DNA of 64,000 nt, taken from contig JACATO010001128.1 in NCBI GenBank assembly GCA_018389105.1, forward strand, positions 434,001-498,000. The letters are read 5' to 3'. Below are positions 1 through 12,430 of this stretch, in pieces. Position numbers and translations under genes: made by a program. The notes beneath the pieces were generated by a model, which was given only the letters and a program-made list of their open reading frames with translations, ran no database searches and had not been told where the DNA came from. The DNA comes from Nautilus pompilius (Eukaryota > Mollusca > Cephalopoda > Nautilida > Nautilidae). Every line of letters starts with the position of its first letter. Position 1 is the first letter of the stretch.

Positions 1-3000
1 GAAAGATTTGAATTTCGGCTTCTCCAAAGTAACAGCCTTAATTGTGTCCCATCTGATTTAATCTCAGAAACGTAACATTACGATTTACCCCCATTTTTGG
101 CGTGAATGAAGCCGAGATACTTACAAACTTTTACAAAATTTGCTAAGAAACACGAAGACAATGCCCCTAAACATATTTAATTATGTATAGGCTACATTAA
201 AATTAAAAAAAAACAACAAAAAACCTCCTCGAGGTACTTTGTACATCGGTGAACCCGGCCTCAGAAAACTGGCTGCTTACCAAACTTGCGGAATGAAATT
301 AGCAATGTAACACTACCTTGACAACACATTTCTGAAGCTTGGATGCTTTAATTTCTAATTATAATACATTGACTAACAGGATGACCAAGAGTGACCAAGG
401 CAATGTTTTTTCACACACACATATTATTTATAGGTGAAATCTGGCTATTTACTTATAATAACTACTAAAAATAGCATTTGTTACTTTTTGTTGTTCTCTG
501 TTAATGTCTCCCCCCCCCGAACTTTGAGCGGTAGTTTATATGCAAAATTTAGGTTTTTATCCCTTAATTAAAATTGTAACTTACGCGGGGCCAAAATACA
601 CTTTATAAATCCATTCGGTGTTGTTTTTCATTAAGTAATTGGTGACTTAAGTGAAAAGCTACTAAAAATATCGGAAAATGTTTTCAAAAAAACTTTTATA
701 TTTTCAGTAAATTAATGGAAAAGTTTCCGTTCGTATACTGTCCAAGTGAAGATTTTATTCAGTTGTGGGAATCGATAATGTCACTGCTTCGCCTTCCCGT
801 GTCTCGCTGTGGATTGACACTTATAAGAATGGGGGGAGATAAACATCTCCGAAATACTTAGTGTCTAACATTAATAGAATCAAGTACGCTAACCGCGCAT
901 AGTCGGACTTATTTGCTAACGATATTGGTATTCCTAATGCTTGCTATTCAAACTTTTTAAAGGAAAACAACAATAATGTGCTAGTTGCATCTTGACCCAA
1001 AACCCATCTTCAGTTAAGCTGTGTATCTGAAAGACTTGAGCCGATTTTCTATTTTCGTTAAATGTATGTTTATCCATCGCTTTCTGAAACTACTTCAATC
1101 CATCAGATTCCAAGCTTCAATAAAACTGTTTTTAACGTCTCATTTTATATCAGTCTTATTTATTTACATTTATCCAATTTTTGCATTAAAAATAGTTCAT
1201 GAAAACAGAAGTATATAAAAAACTCTCTTTTTTAAAATTCTCATTGCATTATTATTATTATTATTATTATTATTGTTGTTATTGTTATTGTTATTATTTG
1301 CATATGTTTTAATTTTCCGAGTAAGTCTCGTTACATCAGCACCGTCTATTGCATGACAGGAAGCTGGACGAGCTGCTATAAAACAAGTTACCTCTTCATG
1401 TCAGCTTTGATTGTTTAGTTATATCTATTTTTTTCTGTATGCAATTGTTTATGAAAACTAATTAGTAAAATCGTATATTAAAAAGTGATTATTCTTAAAT
1501 AAAAAGTTATCCTTCTTTCTAATGGTGATTATTTGAATGGATCCCCTAAAAGTTTTAGTTTTCTGTTTTTCTGAGAATAATTCAGCTTTAATTAAAGAGA
1601 TGGTCACTTTGCATTTTTTAAAAATTGAAAAGTTAAACTTTTAAAGAAATCTGCATCAGGAGATTACCACTTAATAGTATTTTTTCTAATTCAGACAAAA
1701 TAAATAAAACGAAAAATAGAAGTCCATAATGTATCAAAATTTACAACGCAGAATATATATATATATATTTAATGATGTCATTTATTGTAAATGTTTCTGT
1801 AGCAATGTTACTGAACCTATTTCTCAATGTACAGAATTTCATATTTATTTTATCTTTAATGATTGCCATAAATATCGAAAGATCATCTTAAGGTAAGATT
1901 TGTATGGCACTAAATATGGAGAGTACATGTCATTTAAATGTCACGTACAGATTTTTATTTTTGTTAAATGGAGTCATTAAAAATATTTTTTTTTTTAAAA
2001 AAAGATATTTTCCACCCGTATAGGACAGGAAAGTAAATTATTTTAAAAAGAGTAACAAATTTAATGTGAATTCGAAGAAGACATTTGTTTGTTTTATAAA
2101 TATTCCTACGCCATATTGCAACGTTTTCCTAAGGAAACCAACGCGAACTTTACGGATTGTAATACTATAATTTTGCAATAAAGAAAAGTTTTAAAATGAG
2201 ATTCATTCTAATACTTAATAATACTGTAGAATAATAACGGTTTTTTTTCTTTCTTTCAGTGTAGCCACATTAATAATAATGTCTTTTTTATGACTTGCAA
2301 GTTGTTTTGTTTTTTAAAATGTAAAATATTCCCAAAAATAGGAAACAATGATAGCCAAATGTCTGTTATATTAATGTAGTTTTTTTTTAATCTATGGCTG
2401 CGTAGTGTATATAGATATAAACTCCTGCATGATTGGATGTGCTTATATGTACATATACCGTAATCAGCCAGAAAAAATAGTATCTATATATTTAAAACGG
2501 TGTGTATTCTTGGATGAAATTAAGAAAATTGATTAGATTCTGACAAGTCGAACGAAAGAGTAACTAACAACGTGCGAAGCAAGGGTAGCTGAGAGGCTGG
2601 GCGGATGGTAATTACATTGTTGATGCCAGTTCTGCGAAGAAGGGGGACAGTTCAAAATTGTTTACTTTATCCGAAAGCAGCAACGAGATAATTTTACACG
2701 GATGATTCCATGCTAAAAGTTTCTTCATAGGCTAGCATACCTGTCGTTGACTTGTTACATAATCAGCCCATAAATTTGTAAACAGGCGCTGTCTAATGAT
2801 GCCAGGTACAGAATGTAATTATAATTATATACACCAAATCTGGTTTCAATCAATTGTCGTGCTGTTTCGTGTTTGGGAAGAAGAGTATCTAGATGACACT
2901 CCGGGCTGCTTCTTTATATTAACCCAAAAATTAAATGCGAGCAAAAATGATGCACACTAAATATGGTTAATATATCATATACATGTTGTGTTTGTAAAAC

Positions 3001-6000
3001 ACCCAGCTTTCTCGACCACATCAAAATAAATTATAGTACTATGATTTCCAAATCTTAATATGGTTCTAAATCATAAATTACCCTTAAGAATAACATCTAA
3101 ATATTAATATTAATTTTAAAAAGATTTCTTTAAAACATAGCACCGAACAGTGTTTTATTTTCCTTTGTATGCCCTAAACAACAAAATCGTTGTGAGTCCC
3201 TTCATTCTTCAAGTTGGCTAAGGCGGGTTGAAATTATGGCAAATGCCCCAATATTTTTTCTGTTATGAAACGAAGTACGATTTGCGATCGTACTGTATAC
3301 GTTTCAGCAGTCAAACCATGCAGAATCCATCAGAGGAACTGCTATACTAGTGGTTTTATTCGCACCAATAAGTGTTGGTAAACTCTTTCATTTGTTAAAA
3401 ATTTCTAGTCGGGTGTAACCTGATATCAAATTCAGCATCTGTTGATTGATGTTTGTACCTATTGCTTCTCATACCCAAACAAGCAAAATAACATTAACGC
3501 CAAGAAGACCCCTTCTCAGTCTTGACCCAGGTCATGGCAATAGGGAATAATCGACGACAGGCTGGTTCGCCACCTAATTCTATTCCTAATAATTAAGAAA
3601 ACTTGAAGGAATTCTCTTATTCGTTTCATATTCTTTGGTGAAAATCTTGCGGTTACCAAAACTATTTTAAAGATATCCTTATGGTGGAATATTCTTACTT
3701 TATTATTTCCCTTTATCTAAAGGAATCTTCCATTAATCTCGTAAAAGGTATGTAAAGTTGGTTTTTAGGCTGCTTTATTTCTGAACAGTAATTTTTGCGA
3801 CAGATCCTCCTCTGCAAGAACCAAAACCGTGCTGTCAATACGTAGAGAAAATTCGCTTTAAACAATTCTCCTACTTCAGACGTTCACATTCTGGTTTTCT
3901 ATCTGTAGCGTCAGCGAGATTTTGCTCACCTCGCAATTCCTTGAAAACTTCCAAAATGCTTCGTGTGCCGCCTGCTTTGACCTGAATTTCTACGCTAGCA
4001 GACCTTTATCAGACACCACCTCAGATAGCTCGGAGAGTTACCGCCAACAGATATTTGTCTGGTCGCTGAATCACAGGAAAGTGCCGTGTTCACCTGCTTT
4101 TAAAACTCTAGTTTGCTTACAAGCAAACTGATGGCGTGGACACTAATAAACAAACAGTGGAGTAAACGTCGCCAAGACGCCAAACACATATGAAAGAAAC
4201 AAACAAGCCTTAGCAGGTTAAATCGGAGTTTACATGGTTTAGTTTAGTTTAGTGCCAGTCACTTATATCTAGAATATCAGAAGTTGTTTCCACAAAAAAT
4301 CAACAACTTTCAGGTATTCTGCCTTATGAGTACCCACCAATCTTCCGTTTCTTCCTAACTTAATACTCATACTCGTAACGGGACTGTTAAGCTTCTAGAT
4401 ACTTCTTAAATACAGTTCTTAAAGATGAATGTAACCGAAACAAAAATCGTTAAAACTAATTCTTACTCTGTCTCCGTGAAAATATAACTGCAATACATTT
4501 ATTTCTATAATTAAAGAATATAAACGTAAAAATTTGTTTTGAAAGAGATTAGAATTATAGTAAAATGGGTGCTTTATTCTGCAGTCATCCTCTTTAAAAT
4601 TATTGTGATATATAACATGACGTTTATGCAGTTTATGTACTAAACTCAACTGAATGATAACCAAAAATATAATAACTGCTTAAATGCATCTGAATATTTT
4701 ATTCTTTTAATTGTTATTTAACTACCTTATGTTTTGCCAAAATATCCTATTAAAATATTACTCAAGCTTCATGGTATACGGTCGAAGTAAGGGGTAAATA
4801 CTTTGTTCCAAAAATCCATATAGTCTACAATATTATTATTTTGAATTAAAATTTTTTTTAAAAAAAAAATTAATCATTAAAATCGTTTTTGCTGCTTGGT
4901 CGTGATATCCTTTGGCACAAACAGAATGATTGATTGAAAGCTTTAAATACCAGAGCGTTGTCTTCCTTGAATGCGATGTGTAAGTCTCAGGGGCATTTAT
5001 CTTTTACACTAATGTGTAAACTCCATCTTAATACAAAGTACCGGTAATTGTTTTTGTTTTGTTTTTTTTTGAAGAATAAAGAAAGCAGTTTCAAGCTATT
5101 GAAAAGGGTATGCCATTTTTTGAATTCCTTTACTTTGAATCTCACGATGTTTCTTCGATTATCGCGTACTGTTCTTTAGGTATAGAATCATTTACCTATA
5201 CAACAACAACAACAACGAGAAAATCACATCAGACCAGATGTAAAATAATCTAACGGTTACAGCCGTAAATCAAATCGTGTTGTTATGCATGTTCTTAAGA
5301 TCCTCCCTTGGAATACCCCAACTTGCCGTTAAAATATCGAAAATGCTTGGTATCCTCAGTAAAACGTCTGATCGAGATTTTCTAAGCAGACGAAATAAAT
5401 CGTAACGACAAAATAAAAAGGTGAAAGTTGCAGGGGTTTATGCCGTCAACAGGAGAACGGCTCTGGAGATTAATTGAAAAGACCAACTTATTTTTGCCCC
5501 CCCTTTCGGTAAAATCTCTGATGGGTTGGTACATGTGTTGAGAAAGAATCGCTTTGAGAGAGAAGAAACCAAAACATCGCCGGATACATGAAGATTTTCC
5601 GTATCCGAGGATATTTTACGGGACCACCATTACCGCTTGGTGTCAGACAAGATCTTGCTGTAGGATTTCCAAAAACTGTTCTGTGCATGCGTCAGGACAA
5701 CTTTGTTGGGGGGGCATCACGAATTCCTATTGATTGGTAAATGTTCCCGTCAACATCGCACTACTGTCGTTATTGATACGTTTGTTATTAACGCACGAAA
5801 GCGCACACCTTTTTTTTTTGTAATTTGGATATTATTGCAGGAACCACGTTCGGTAACTATTAACTTTATTAATTATTGTAACTGAAATAATGTGTGAAAC
5901 GTAACTGGCTTTTACGACAGTCAAGGAATGGTTTTCGTTATTTGATAAAATGAAATGACTCTGTGTTTACTAGAGTTTGAGGCTTTCGAAGTCAAGGCCA

Positions 6001-7249
6001 TTTACTTTACAGTTCTTAAAACTACTGTACACTAAACGAGATACGTGCGATACAAATAGAGACCGCCGTGAAAAAAAGGCAAGCCCTGGTGTCAACGATA
6101 TTCAACTCTCAATTCACTATATCGAAAATATTGCCTACTGTCACTTTTGCTTTCAGAAACTACGTCACCGAACGAGACAAACCCCGTTAATAATTCCTTT
6201 AAATAAAACCTAAATTATCATCTTTACATGTTACATATAATCTTTTATATTTAGCAGGAGCTATTAAAATGAAAGACGAGTTTTCGTCCATTGCAGCAAC
6301 AGAGAGACTGCTTGTAATATTAACTTTAGGCGAAAAGGTTATCTCCCTTGTCGTTACTGGCGACAGAAGTCGGTTATGCACGTTTTATGAAATGGTGGGT
6401 GGAGCTGTAACTTGAAGTTGAGTTTTCGATAGTATCATTGGTAGCGGTTGTCCTGATACTACATACTACAATCTAACTCATCACCTTAGATCACTAGCGC
6501 CACAATAGTCAAAGTGGCAACGAAAAAGAAGCAGCGAGTGGCTCCTCTCTGCTTTTGTTTACCTTTGGTGGTTTTATTGACAGGCTCTCCCCCCCATTAG
6601 ATAATTTTAGTAACAGTGGTCTAGGGGCGACTTCTTGGATTGTGCTCTATACTAGCATGACAGCTGCTCTCGGTATTCCTGATCTCAGCTATATGTTTTA
6701 CTTAAATCTTTTTAAAATCGTAAGTGGAAGAAAAATTGGCCTACTAATACATAGCAAAAGTGTTTCTGTTCTATAATTCTTCAGAATGAAATCCTAGAAA
6801 TGCATAATTTTGGGGAAATGATTATATATATATTTATATATTTTTAAAAAAATTAGCTGTAAAGTTTGACATTTAAAAGTTTCTTATTCGTTTCATTTGC
6901 TTGGATTTTCTGATTTTAAATTTTCAACGTATCTTATTTCATGTTGCTAGTAGCAGTCAACTGTCGAAGTCATCTGTATAATCCATAGCTGGTGATAATT
7001 TTTTTTTACAGTAGTTAAAATACAACCGTTTGCAAAATTATTTAAACAACAAAGAAAAACTTATCGGGTTTAGTAAAATATACACAGATTGAAACAGTAT
7101 AGCGATGTTGTGATATAAAATAGGCGAATTTATTGAGTATAAAGCATTAGGATTTAATTCAGAGTTGACTATAAAGTTTATTATATAAAGTTCGTTTTTC
7201 AAGATTTCTGAAAAAAATTTAATGCATTTAGTGATGTCCTAATGACAAC
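1..7249. other. AT-rich sequence, no gene seen; probably intron upstream of the T1 exon
   Basis: No recognisable protein or RNA gene was seen. It holds an (ATT/GTT)n tract at 1249-1297, short TA runs and poly-A/T tracts. Short open frames near 3.9, 5.5-6.2 and 6.6 kb match nothing I know. Confidence 0.5.
1249..1297. repeat. (ATT)n / (GTT)n microsatellite
   Basis: Uninterrupted ATT units followed by mixed GTT and ATT units. Confidence 0.9.
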
Positions 7250-7600
7250 GAATAGTTGCTACCTACAAACACACTAAAGTCACGCCAGGGGTCATACGCA
7301 GTCAGGTGGCAGTGTATTCCACTCTTTTGTCATGGATTGACGAAGTCCCGGAATGGTTCTAAAAACACGTGGTCGTTATCCGTGGCGACAGACAGCCTAT
7401 TGCAGGTGTCTCCAACTGAGATTTGGCCCGTAGCGGGGCCTGGTTGGTGTCGGTGTTTTTCTCTCGACTGTAGTTTCACTATGGGCTCTTGTATTATCAT
7501 CCATGAAGATGAACTGATAATCGCGACTTTGTACAAAATATATAACAGCATTTCTAATGACCGATGACCTGTAATGGTTCCATCAGAGGTAACCAATTAA
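7250..7600 (-). pseudogene. Decayed Tc1-like transposase, C-terminal half
   Basis: On the minus strand, frames in succession read GTITGHR (strand with the first product), then FIFMDDNTRAH around the second catalytic Asp, then LRQSMTKEWNTLP near the C-terminus. This is the normal order of a Tc1/mariner DDE transposase. The pieces sit in different frames, so the copy has several frameshifts and is dead. Neither terminal repeat nor the N-terminal DNA-binding domain was found next to it. Confidence 0.6.
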
Positions 7601-8640
7601 TCTTTGTGGTCACGTAACACAACACTCCAAACTAGAACAGCGCCCCCTACCAGAATGTTTCTCCCCAACTCTTGAGAGAGAGAGAGAGAGATGAGAGAGA
7701 GAGAGAGGGATTAATGAAGGATAATCACTCCATTCTCTCTACGCGGTGGCTGGTGTTATTTGTGTGTGAAATATATGACGTCCAGCGTATAAATTGACAG
7801 ACTATTTCTTAGTGTCCGGTAGCGGTAGAAGATATACGGGTCCTGCGGATCTGCCGCAATTAACGTGCTGAGATAGCGCTGTTACAGGTAAAGTAACGAT
7901 TATCCTTCACAGCCATTACTGGTGTTAAACCAGGATCAGCATCTATATCTGGTCTCTGTTAGCTATGGGTCGCTCATCTGTGAGTCGTCGTCAAAGCGCC
8001 ACTTTCTCAAAGACTAGGTAACTGCAAAGTCGTACGTGCGGCTTCGTACAAAATAACTGCTTCCGTGTTACCTGTGCAGGTATACTTCTTATAGCACTCA
8101 GGGTGCGTTCTTGGTAAGCTGTACGAAACAGCGCTACAAGAGGCACACGTGCAGTTCATGGGGAAAGGTTGGAATCCAGAACTTATTTCTCTATAAACAA
8201 TGGTTCCATGATGCCGCATCTTCAGAAGTTCAAGCTGCCAACCAAATGGCTAGACAGGTGTTTCGGGATGAGTTAGTCTGGAGTTGCGGAGCAAAGTTCG
8301 GCTCATTATGCTAGTCAGCTGTCACATGCAAGCTAATTTATGCACCTGTATGAAAGGGTATTACAAATTCATTCGTCAGTAAAAAAGCATAACGAATTTT
8401 CGCGTTTGATCAGGATAAATAGCACTGGTCTTATTGTAGGTATATGCACACAGTGAGAATAACTGGAGGAAAATCAGTAACACCGACCATGGTCCAGTCA
8501 ACCTGATACCAGCTAGTTACTAGATTATTTATTTATCTCGACATCCGTTTCATCAATTCCCTTCCCAAAAAGATTTACAAAGATGTAATCTCATCCTGTC
8601 CGCTGGCCCTTTGCTCGTGTAACAACGACGACATGCTGTA
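7601..8640. other. Unassigned sequence with a (GA)n tract
   Basis: Holds an interrupted GA microsatellite at 7674-7708. The stretch 7900-8330 is richer in GC and CpG than its surroundings and has overlapping open frames on both strands, none of which I recognise. Confidence 0.4.
7674..7708. repeat. (GA)n microsatellite
   Basis: GA dinucleotide run broken once by AT. Confidence 0.9.
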
Positions 8641-8860
8641 CAGCGGCGTGCAAAAGTCTTGCATAAAGATGACTAGACTTAGAAATGGGTTCTTATTTTG
8701 TAGAAATTGGTAACTATTGTGTTTTCTGTTTTAATTGAAAGTTATCGGTGTCTTTAAACGATTTATAACACTAAGATCCATTTTGTAATTGCACAGACAA
8801 AATTTAAATATTAATAAAATAATTTGCATGAAATCGACGAGTGCAAAAGTGTTGCATAAA
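8641..8860 (+). repeat. Left IR/DR of Tc1-like copy A
   Basis: Outer site GTGCAAAAGTCTTGCATAAA at 8648-8667 and inner site GTGCAAAAGTGTTGCATAAA at 8841-8860 differ at one base. Only the tips and inner sites match the right end well; the sequence between them does not. Confidence 0.9.
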
Positions 8861-8972
8861 CTACAAAAAATTAGAATATATATTTTGTGCTATAATAGTT
8901 TAGGAGAGTAGAAAATAAATATGAAAAACTGTCATTTTCCACTATTCTGAGTCATTTTTGTTCAATATAGTG

Positions 8973-9947
8973 ATGCCGAGAGCCCGATATTTGACCCCCG
9001 AACAGCGGGCCACAATCGTTCGCATGAAAGAAGATGGTGAAACTGAGGGGGTCATTGCGGATCGGATCGGTTGCAATCAGTCGACGATATCTCGCTCCCT
9101 GAAAGGTTGGAAAGCCGGTGGGAGCCTAATTTCTAAACGCAGAGCCGGCAGACCGCGGAAAACGACGGCTCGACAGGATCGTGTGATCGCCCGCGTGTCG
9201 AACTCGGACCGATTCCGCAGTTCCACCGACATCCAGACCGTCTTGTCAAGGTACCATGGGATCCAGTTGGCCTCGTGCACCATCAGACGGCGTTTGATCC
9301 ACATGGAACTGTTCGGGCGATCGGCACAGAAGAAGCCGTTCATCAGTCTGGACAATCGTCGAAAGCGACTGTGGACCGTGGTCCAGTTGTCCCGAATGTT
9401 GTTTTCCGAAGAAAGCAAATTCGTGAGGGTCCACTCGACGGGTCGAGTGTACGTTCGGCGATCGGTGTCCGAGAAATACCATCCTAGTTGCACTGGACCG
9501 ACTCTGCAAGCCATGGTTTGAGACTGTTTTCAATCGTCCGGTGTCGGTCCGTTGTATCACGTGGAGGGTCGAATGAATGCTGATGACTATTCTAAGATAG
9601 TCTCGGACATTGTCGAACCGTATATGTGTGACCACATGCCCCTGACGGCCATCTATCAGCAGGACAACGCCCCCATCCACACACCTTGGAATGTCAAGGC
9701 CTTGATGGCAGAGTTGCGAATCCCCCTCCTCGACTGGCCGGCTCAAAGCCCGGATCTCAATCCCATCGTAGACATTTGGCACTCGATTAAACTCAGCGTT
9801 AGTGCCAAAAAAACGAAAAATAAAACCGATTTGAAATGGAAAATCGAGGAAGTCTGGTCGGAGTTCAGTAGTGACCATTGTCAGCGTTTGGTAGCCAGCA
9901 TGATTCATCGTTGTAAACAAGTTATCAAGAATCTCGGATATTATTGA
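8973..9947 (+). pseudogene. Broken Tc1-like transposase of copy A
   Basis: The likely start is the ATG at 8973 (MPRARYLTPEQ). Residues 8-45 form a first helix-turn-helix, GRPRKT at 59-64 is the usual minor-groove linker, and a second helix-turn-helix follows at about 70-115. The catalytic domain starts near FSEESKF (144-150), where the first catalytic Asp is Glu. Relative to copy B there is a 16-base deletion before the MVWGCF motif (near 9510) and a TGG to TGA change in it, which end the first frame. The rest (9552-9947) is open and holds QQDNAP, with the second Asp, and the WPAQSPDLNPI block. The residue 35 after that Asp, normally Glu in DD34E enzymes, is Val (GTA). The protein cannot be active as it stands. 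Confidence 0.9.
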
Positions 9948-10010
9948 TAGATCTGATCACTTTCTGCATAATTGGAATTGAATCTGAATTGATTAGACAG
10001 CTGTCTAGAT

Positions 10011-10229
10011 TTTATGCAACACTTTTGCACAGGTTGATTTGATGCAAATGATTTTAAAAATTATAACTTTTCTTACAATGAAACAATTTGCTTGATATTA
10101 TTGGAATAGATGCACAACAGTAATATAGAAAGACTTTAATGAACAAAATTTGATGACAACTGCTTTCGACGAAATGAGAGCTAATTTAGAGGGAAAATAA
10201 TTTTTATGCAAGACTTTTGCACACCGCTG
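10011..10229 (-). repeat. Right IR/DR of Tc1-like copy A
   Basis: Reverse complements of the left-end motifs lie at 10011-10030 (inner, identical to the left inner site) and 10203-10222 (outer, identical to the left outer site). The tip at 10224-10229 reads CCGCTG followed by TA. Confidence 0.9.
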
Positions 10230-12149
10230 TAGGTCATGTGATTTAAAACAGGTGAAAAGTAAGATCGGCGTTTGGAATTTTTTGTGTTGCTGCGGAAAGT
10301 TGTGTTGATAATCGCCAAGGTACCTTCTAGTTGGATAATCATGTGAAGATATGGTATATCTGTCAGCAGACTCGTTTACTGACCATATACTGCTTGCCGT
10401 AACTGCAGAATTTATGATAAAACAATTCATCTAGCATGGAAGGGGATATTTTAATGAATAGAGTCCAAGATGATAATTAGAAGGTGGACTTTCTGTATAG
10501 CCATATGCAAATGACCATGTAACCGACTGTATGTACCAATGAATTATAAAACTGGAGACAATGTAAATCTGTCTCCTTACTGACGTATGGCATCTAAAGC
10601 GGAAAAGAATGGGATCGGAAATAAGATCGGCCAAACCATTCAATTGAGATAAACGCTCCCTACAGAAGCTGACAGACGATCCTTTCGTTCTCAAAGTTAG
10701 TCGCTAAGGAAAAGTTTGACGCAGACTTTGAACAAGATAACTGCATTGATACTGACTACTAAAGAGTATTGATCTCATTTCTAGCTCCAGTGTGTGTGTG
10801 TGTGTGTTTTCGTATCTTTGTATTGTGGAAATGTTGTCTTTATGATTTGGTATCGGTGTTGGGTATTATGGATAATTCGTAGACCGCCGCCATTACTGAG
10901 GTGGAAGGCACAGGTGGCATCATGGCGTATCAAAAGAAAGCCACGCAGGAAGAACTCCATTCCGCACAACAATGACACAGGCAAAACTGTCCGTGATCTT
11001 ATCGAAGGGAAGCTATAACGTCGTATATTTGAATTTGAACATTTTCGAAGGTTTCTGTTTGACTGAAATACCCTTGAAACTGATGATTCGTGTTAGGCAT
11101 CGCAAACGAATTTCACTTCATTCCGTAACTAAAGTCTTTTCTATGAACATCAGGAAGCACAGTGGACTAACTGAAAACTATACTTCAACAAGACGAGAAA
11201 AAGACTGCAAAACTTAAGGCCATAGTCTATAAGCTTTTGTTGTTTAAACGTATTTAAACCATTAGGTTTTGCAAGTAATAATAAACTTAGCAATAACTAA
11301 ATTCAATTTCAAGAATATATTCTTATTTGGTCTACTAAAGAATCTTTAAAACATGGTGAAAGCAGCGTTTCTTTTAAAAATTAGCGTTATAAAGAAATGT
11401 TGCTAATTTTCATCTTTTATCCACACAGATGAGAAGTATTAGACTAATTTACTTTGCAAGGTTTTCAGACTTCTGGTAGAAGTATTGACAATATGATGAT
11501 CTTAAAATTCTTTTCTATTCTTAAAAATAGCATGCAGTATAAGGGCGGTTGTAAACTATAATTATATTGCGCATGATTTAAATAGTATGGGCTAAAATTA
11601 CGGACTAATCAATTCATCTAATTACAAAAAAATGTTTTCCTTCGCAACAGAAATTTAAAATATGATTTTCTACACCTGTATCTGTGAATCCACATTTAAG
11701 GTAGCCACTAATATAGATACTCACAATAACATTCAAAATTATGAACCAACCACAAGGAAATAGTCTGCTTTTTCAACATTTTATTGCTAATTAAAATGCA
11801 GTATTTCAACGATAAAAAAAACATTGTCTTCCGATGAACCATGCAACAGGACACATGAACCATTAATTGTGATGTTTTTATCATTGAAGTCTCTTTCATA
11901 ATGAGAGGCTTACCAAGTTATTTCTACGAATGTTAAATTAATTTATACCAAAAAGCAAGTCGTTACCTGTGTTTATTTAATAACTTTTTTACTCCTTATA
12001 TGGATATAGCTCATGCTATACCTTTGTGCCATTTTTAATACCCCTCATTATTGATTATTGCTATTGCTTTGTTTGGCAATCGAAAAAGCGCAAGTAAATC
12101 GATATTATATACGAAACAAAGCTCTCAATTTTGATCTTAATATAAATGG
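10230..12149. other. No gene seen; short (TG)n tract
   Basis: AT-rich sequence with a TG run at 10790-10808. Open frames at 10.1-11.2 kb look random and match no family I know. Confidence 0.4.
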
Positions 12150-12430
12150 TTCCCATCAACTGAAAATTGTGGTGGTTGTCGCTACACACAGAGAGCAATG
12201 TGCGAAGACACAGAATAACGTCAGCTTGCTCAGTATCATACTAAAGATCAGAGAAATAGAAAGGAAATCCACGGGACAGGGGGCGGATGGAAAACGTAGA
12301 GTTAAGCCTTTTCTTTCAAGTAACCAGATAACTTCTGACCAATATTCCTTTGCAGCTTCCAGCATCTCAACCTCTACCATCACAAGGCTGCTAAGCTCAA
12401 ATACAATACGTTGTCAGAAAAGATTCTAAA
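12150..12430 (+). pseudogene. Probable decayed Tc1-like fragment (second helix-turn-helix region)
   Basis: The open stretch has GRKRVKPFLSS followed by SSISTSTITRLLSS, which resembles the GRPR linker and second helix-turn-helix of Tc1-like transposases. The DNA at about 12303-12382 also resembles 45168-45245, next to a clearer Tc1 remnant. No catalytic motif or terminal repeat was seen, so the call is tentative. Confidence 0.4.

Larger units (their letters stand above)
8641..10229 (+). mobile_element. Tc1-like DNA transposon, copy A, nearly full length with IR/DR ends
   Basis: The element is 1,589 bp, flanked by TA on both sides (8639-8640 and 10230-10231), the target duplication of the Tc1/mariner superfamily. 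Both tips start CAGCGG. Each end carries two copies of a 20-base motif, outer and inner, in inverted orientation about 200 bases apart, the IR/DR plan known from Tc3, Minos and Sleeping Beauty. Inside is a broken transposase. A second copy of the same family, about 95% identical by eye, is at 21.7-23.2 kb. The ends look usable but the coding region is not, so this copy is non-autonomous. Confidence 0.95.

Noticed and set aside
6385-6410. Possible Kv T1 start motif (VGG) near 6390
   Set aside because: A stop codon follows at once, and the rest of the T1 consensus is absent.
9077-9920. Minus-strand open frames across Tc1-like copy A, repeated at 22062-22475
   Set aside because: They are complements of the transposase and have no recognisable domain.
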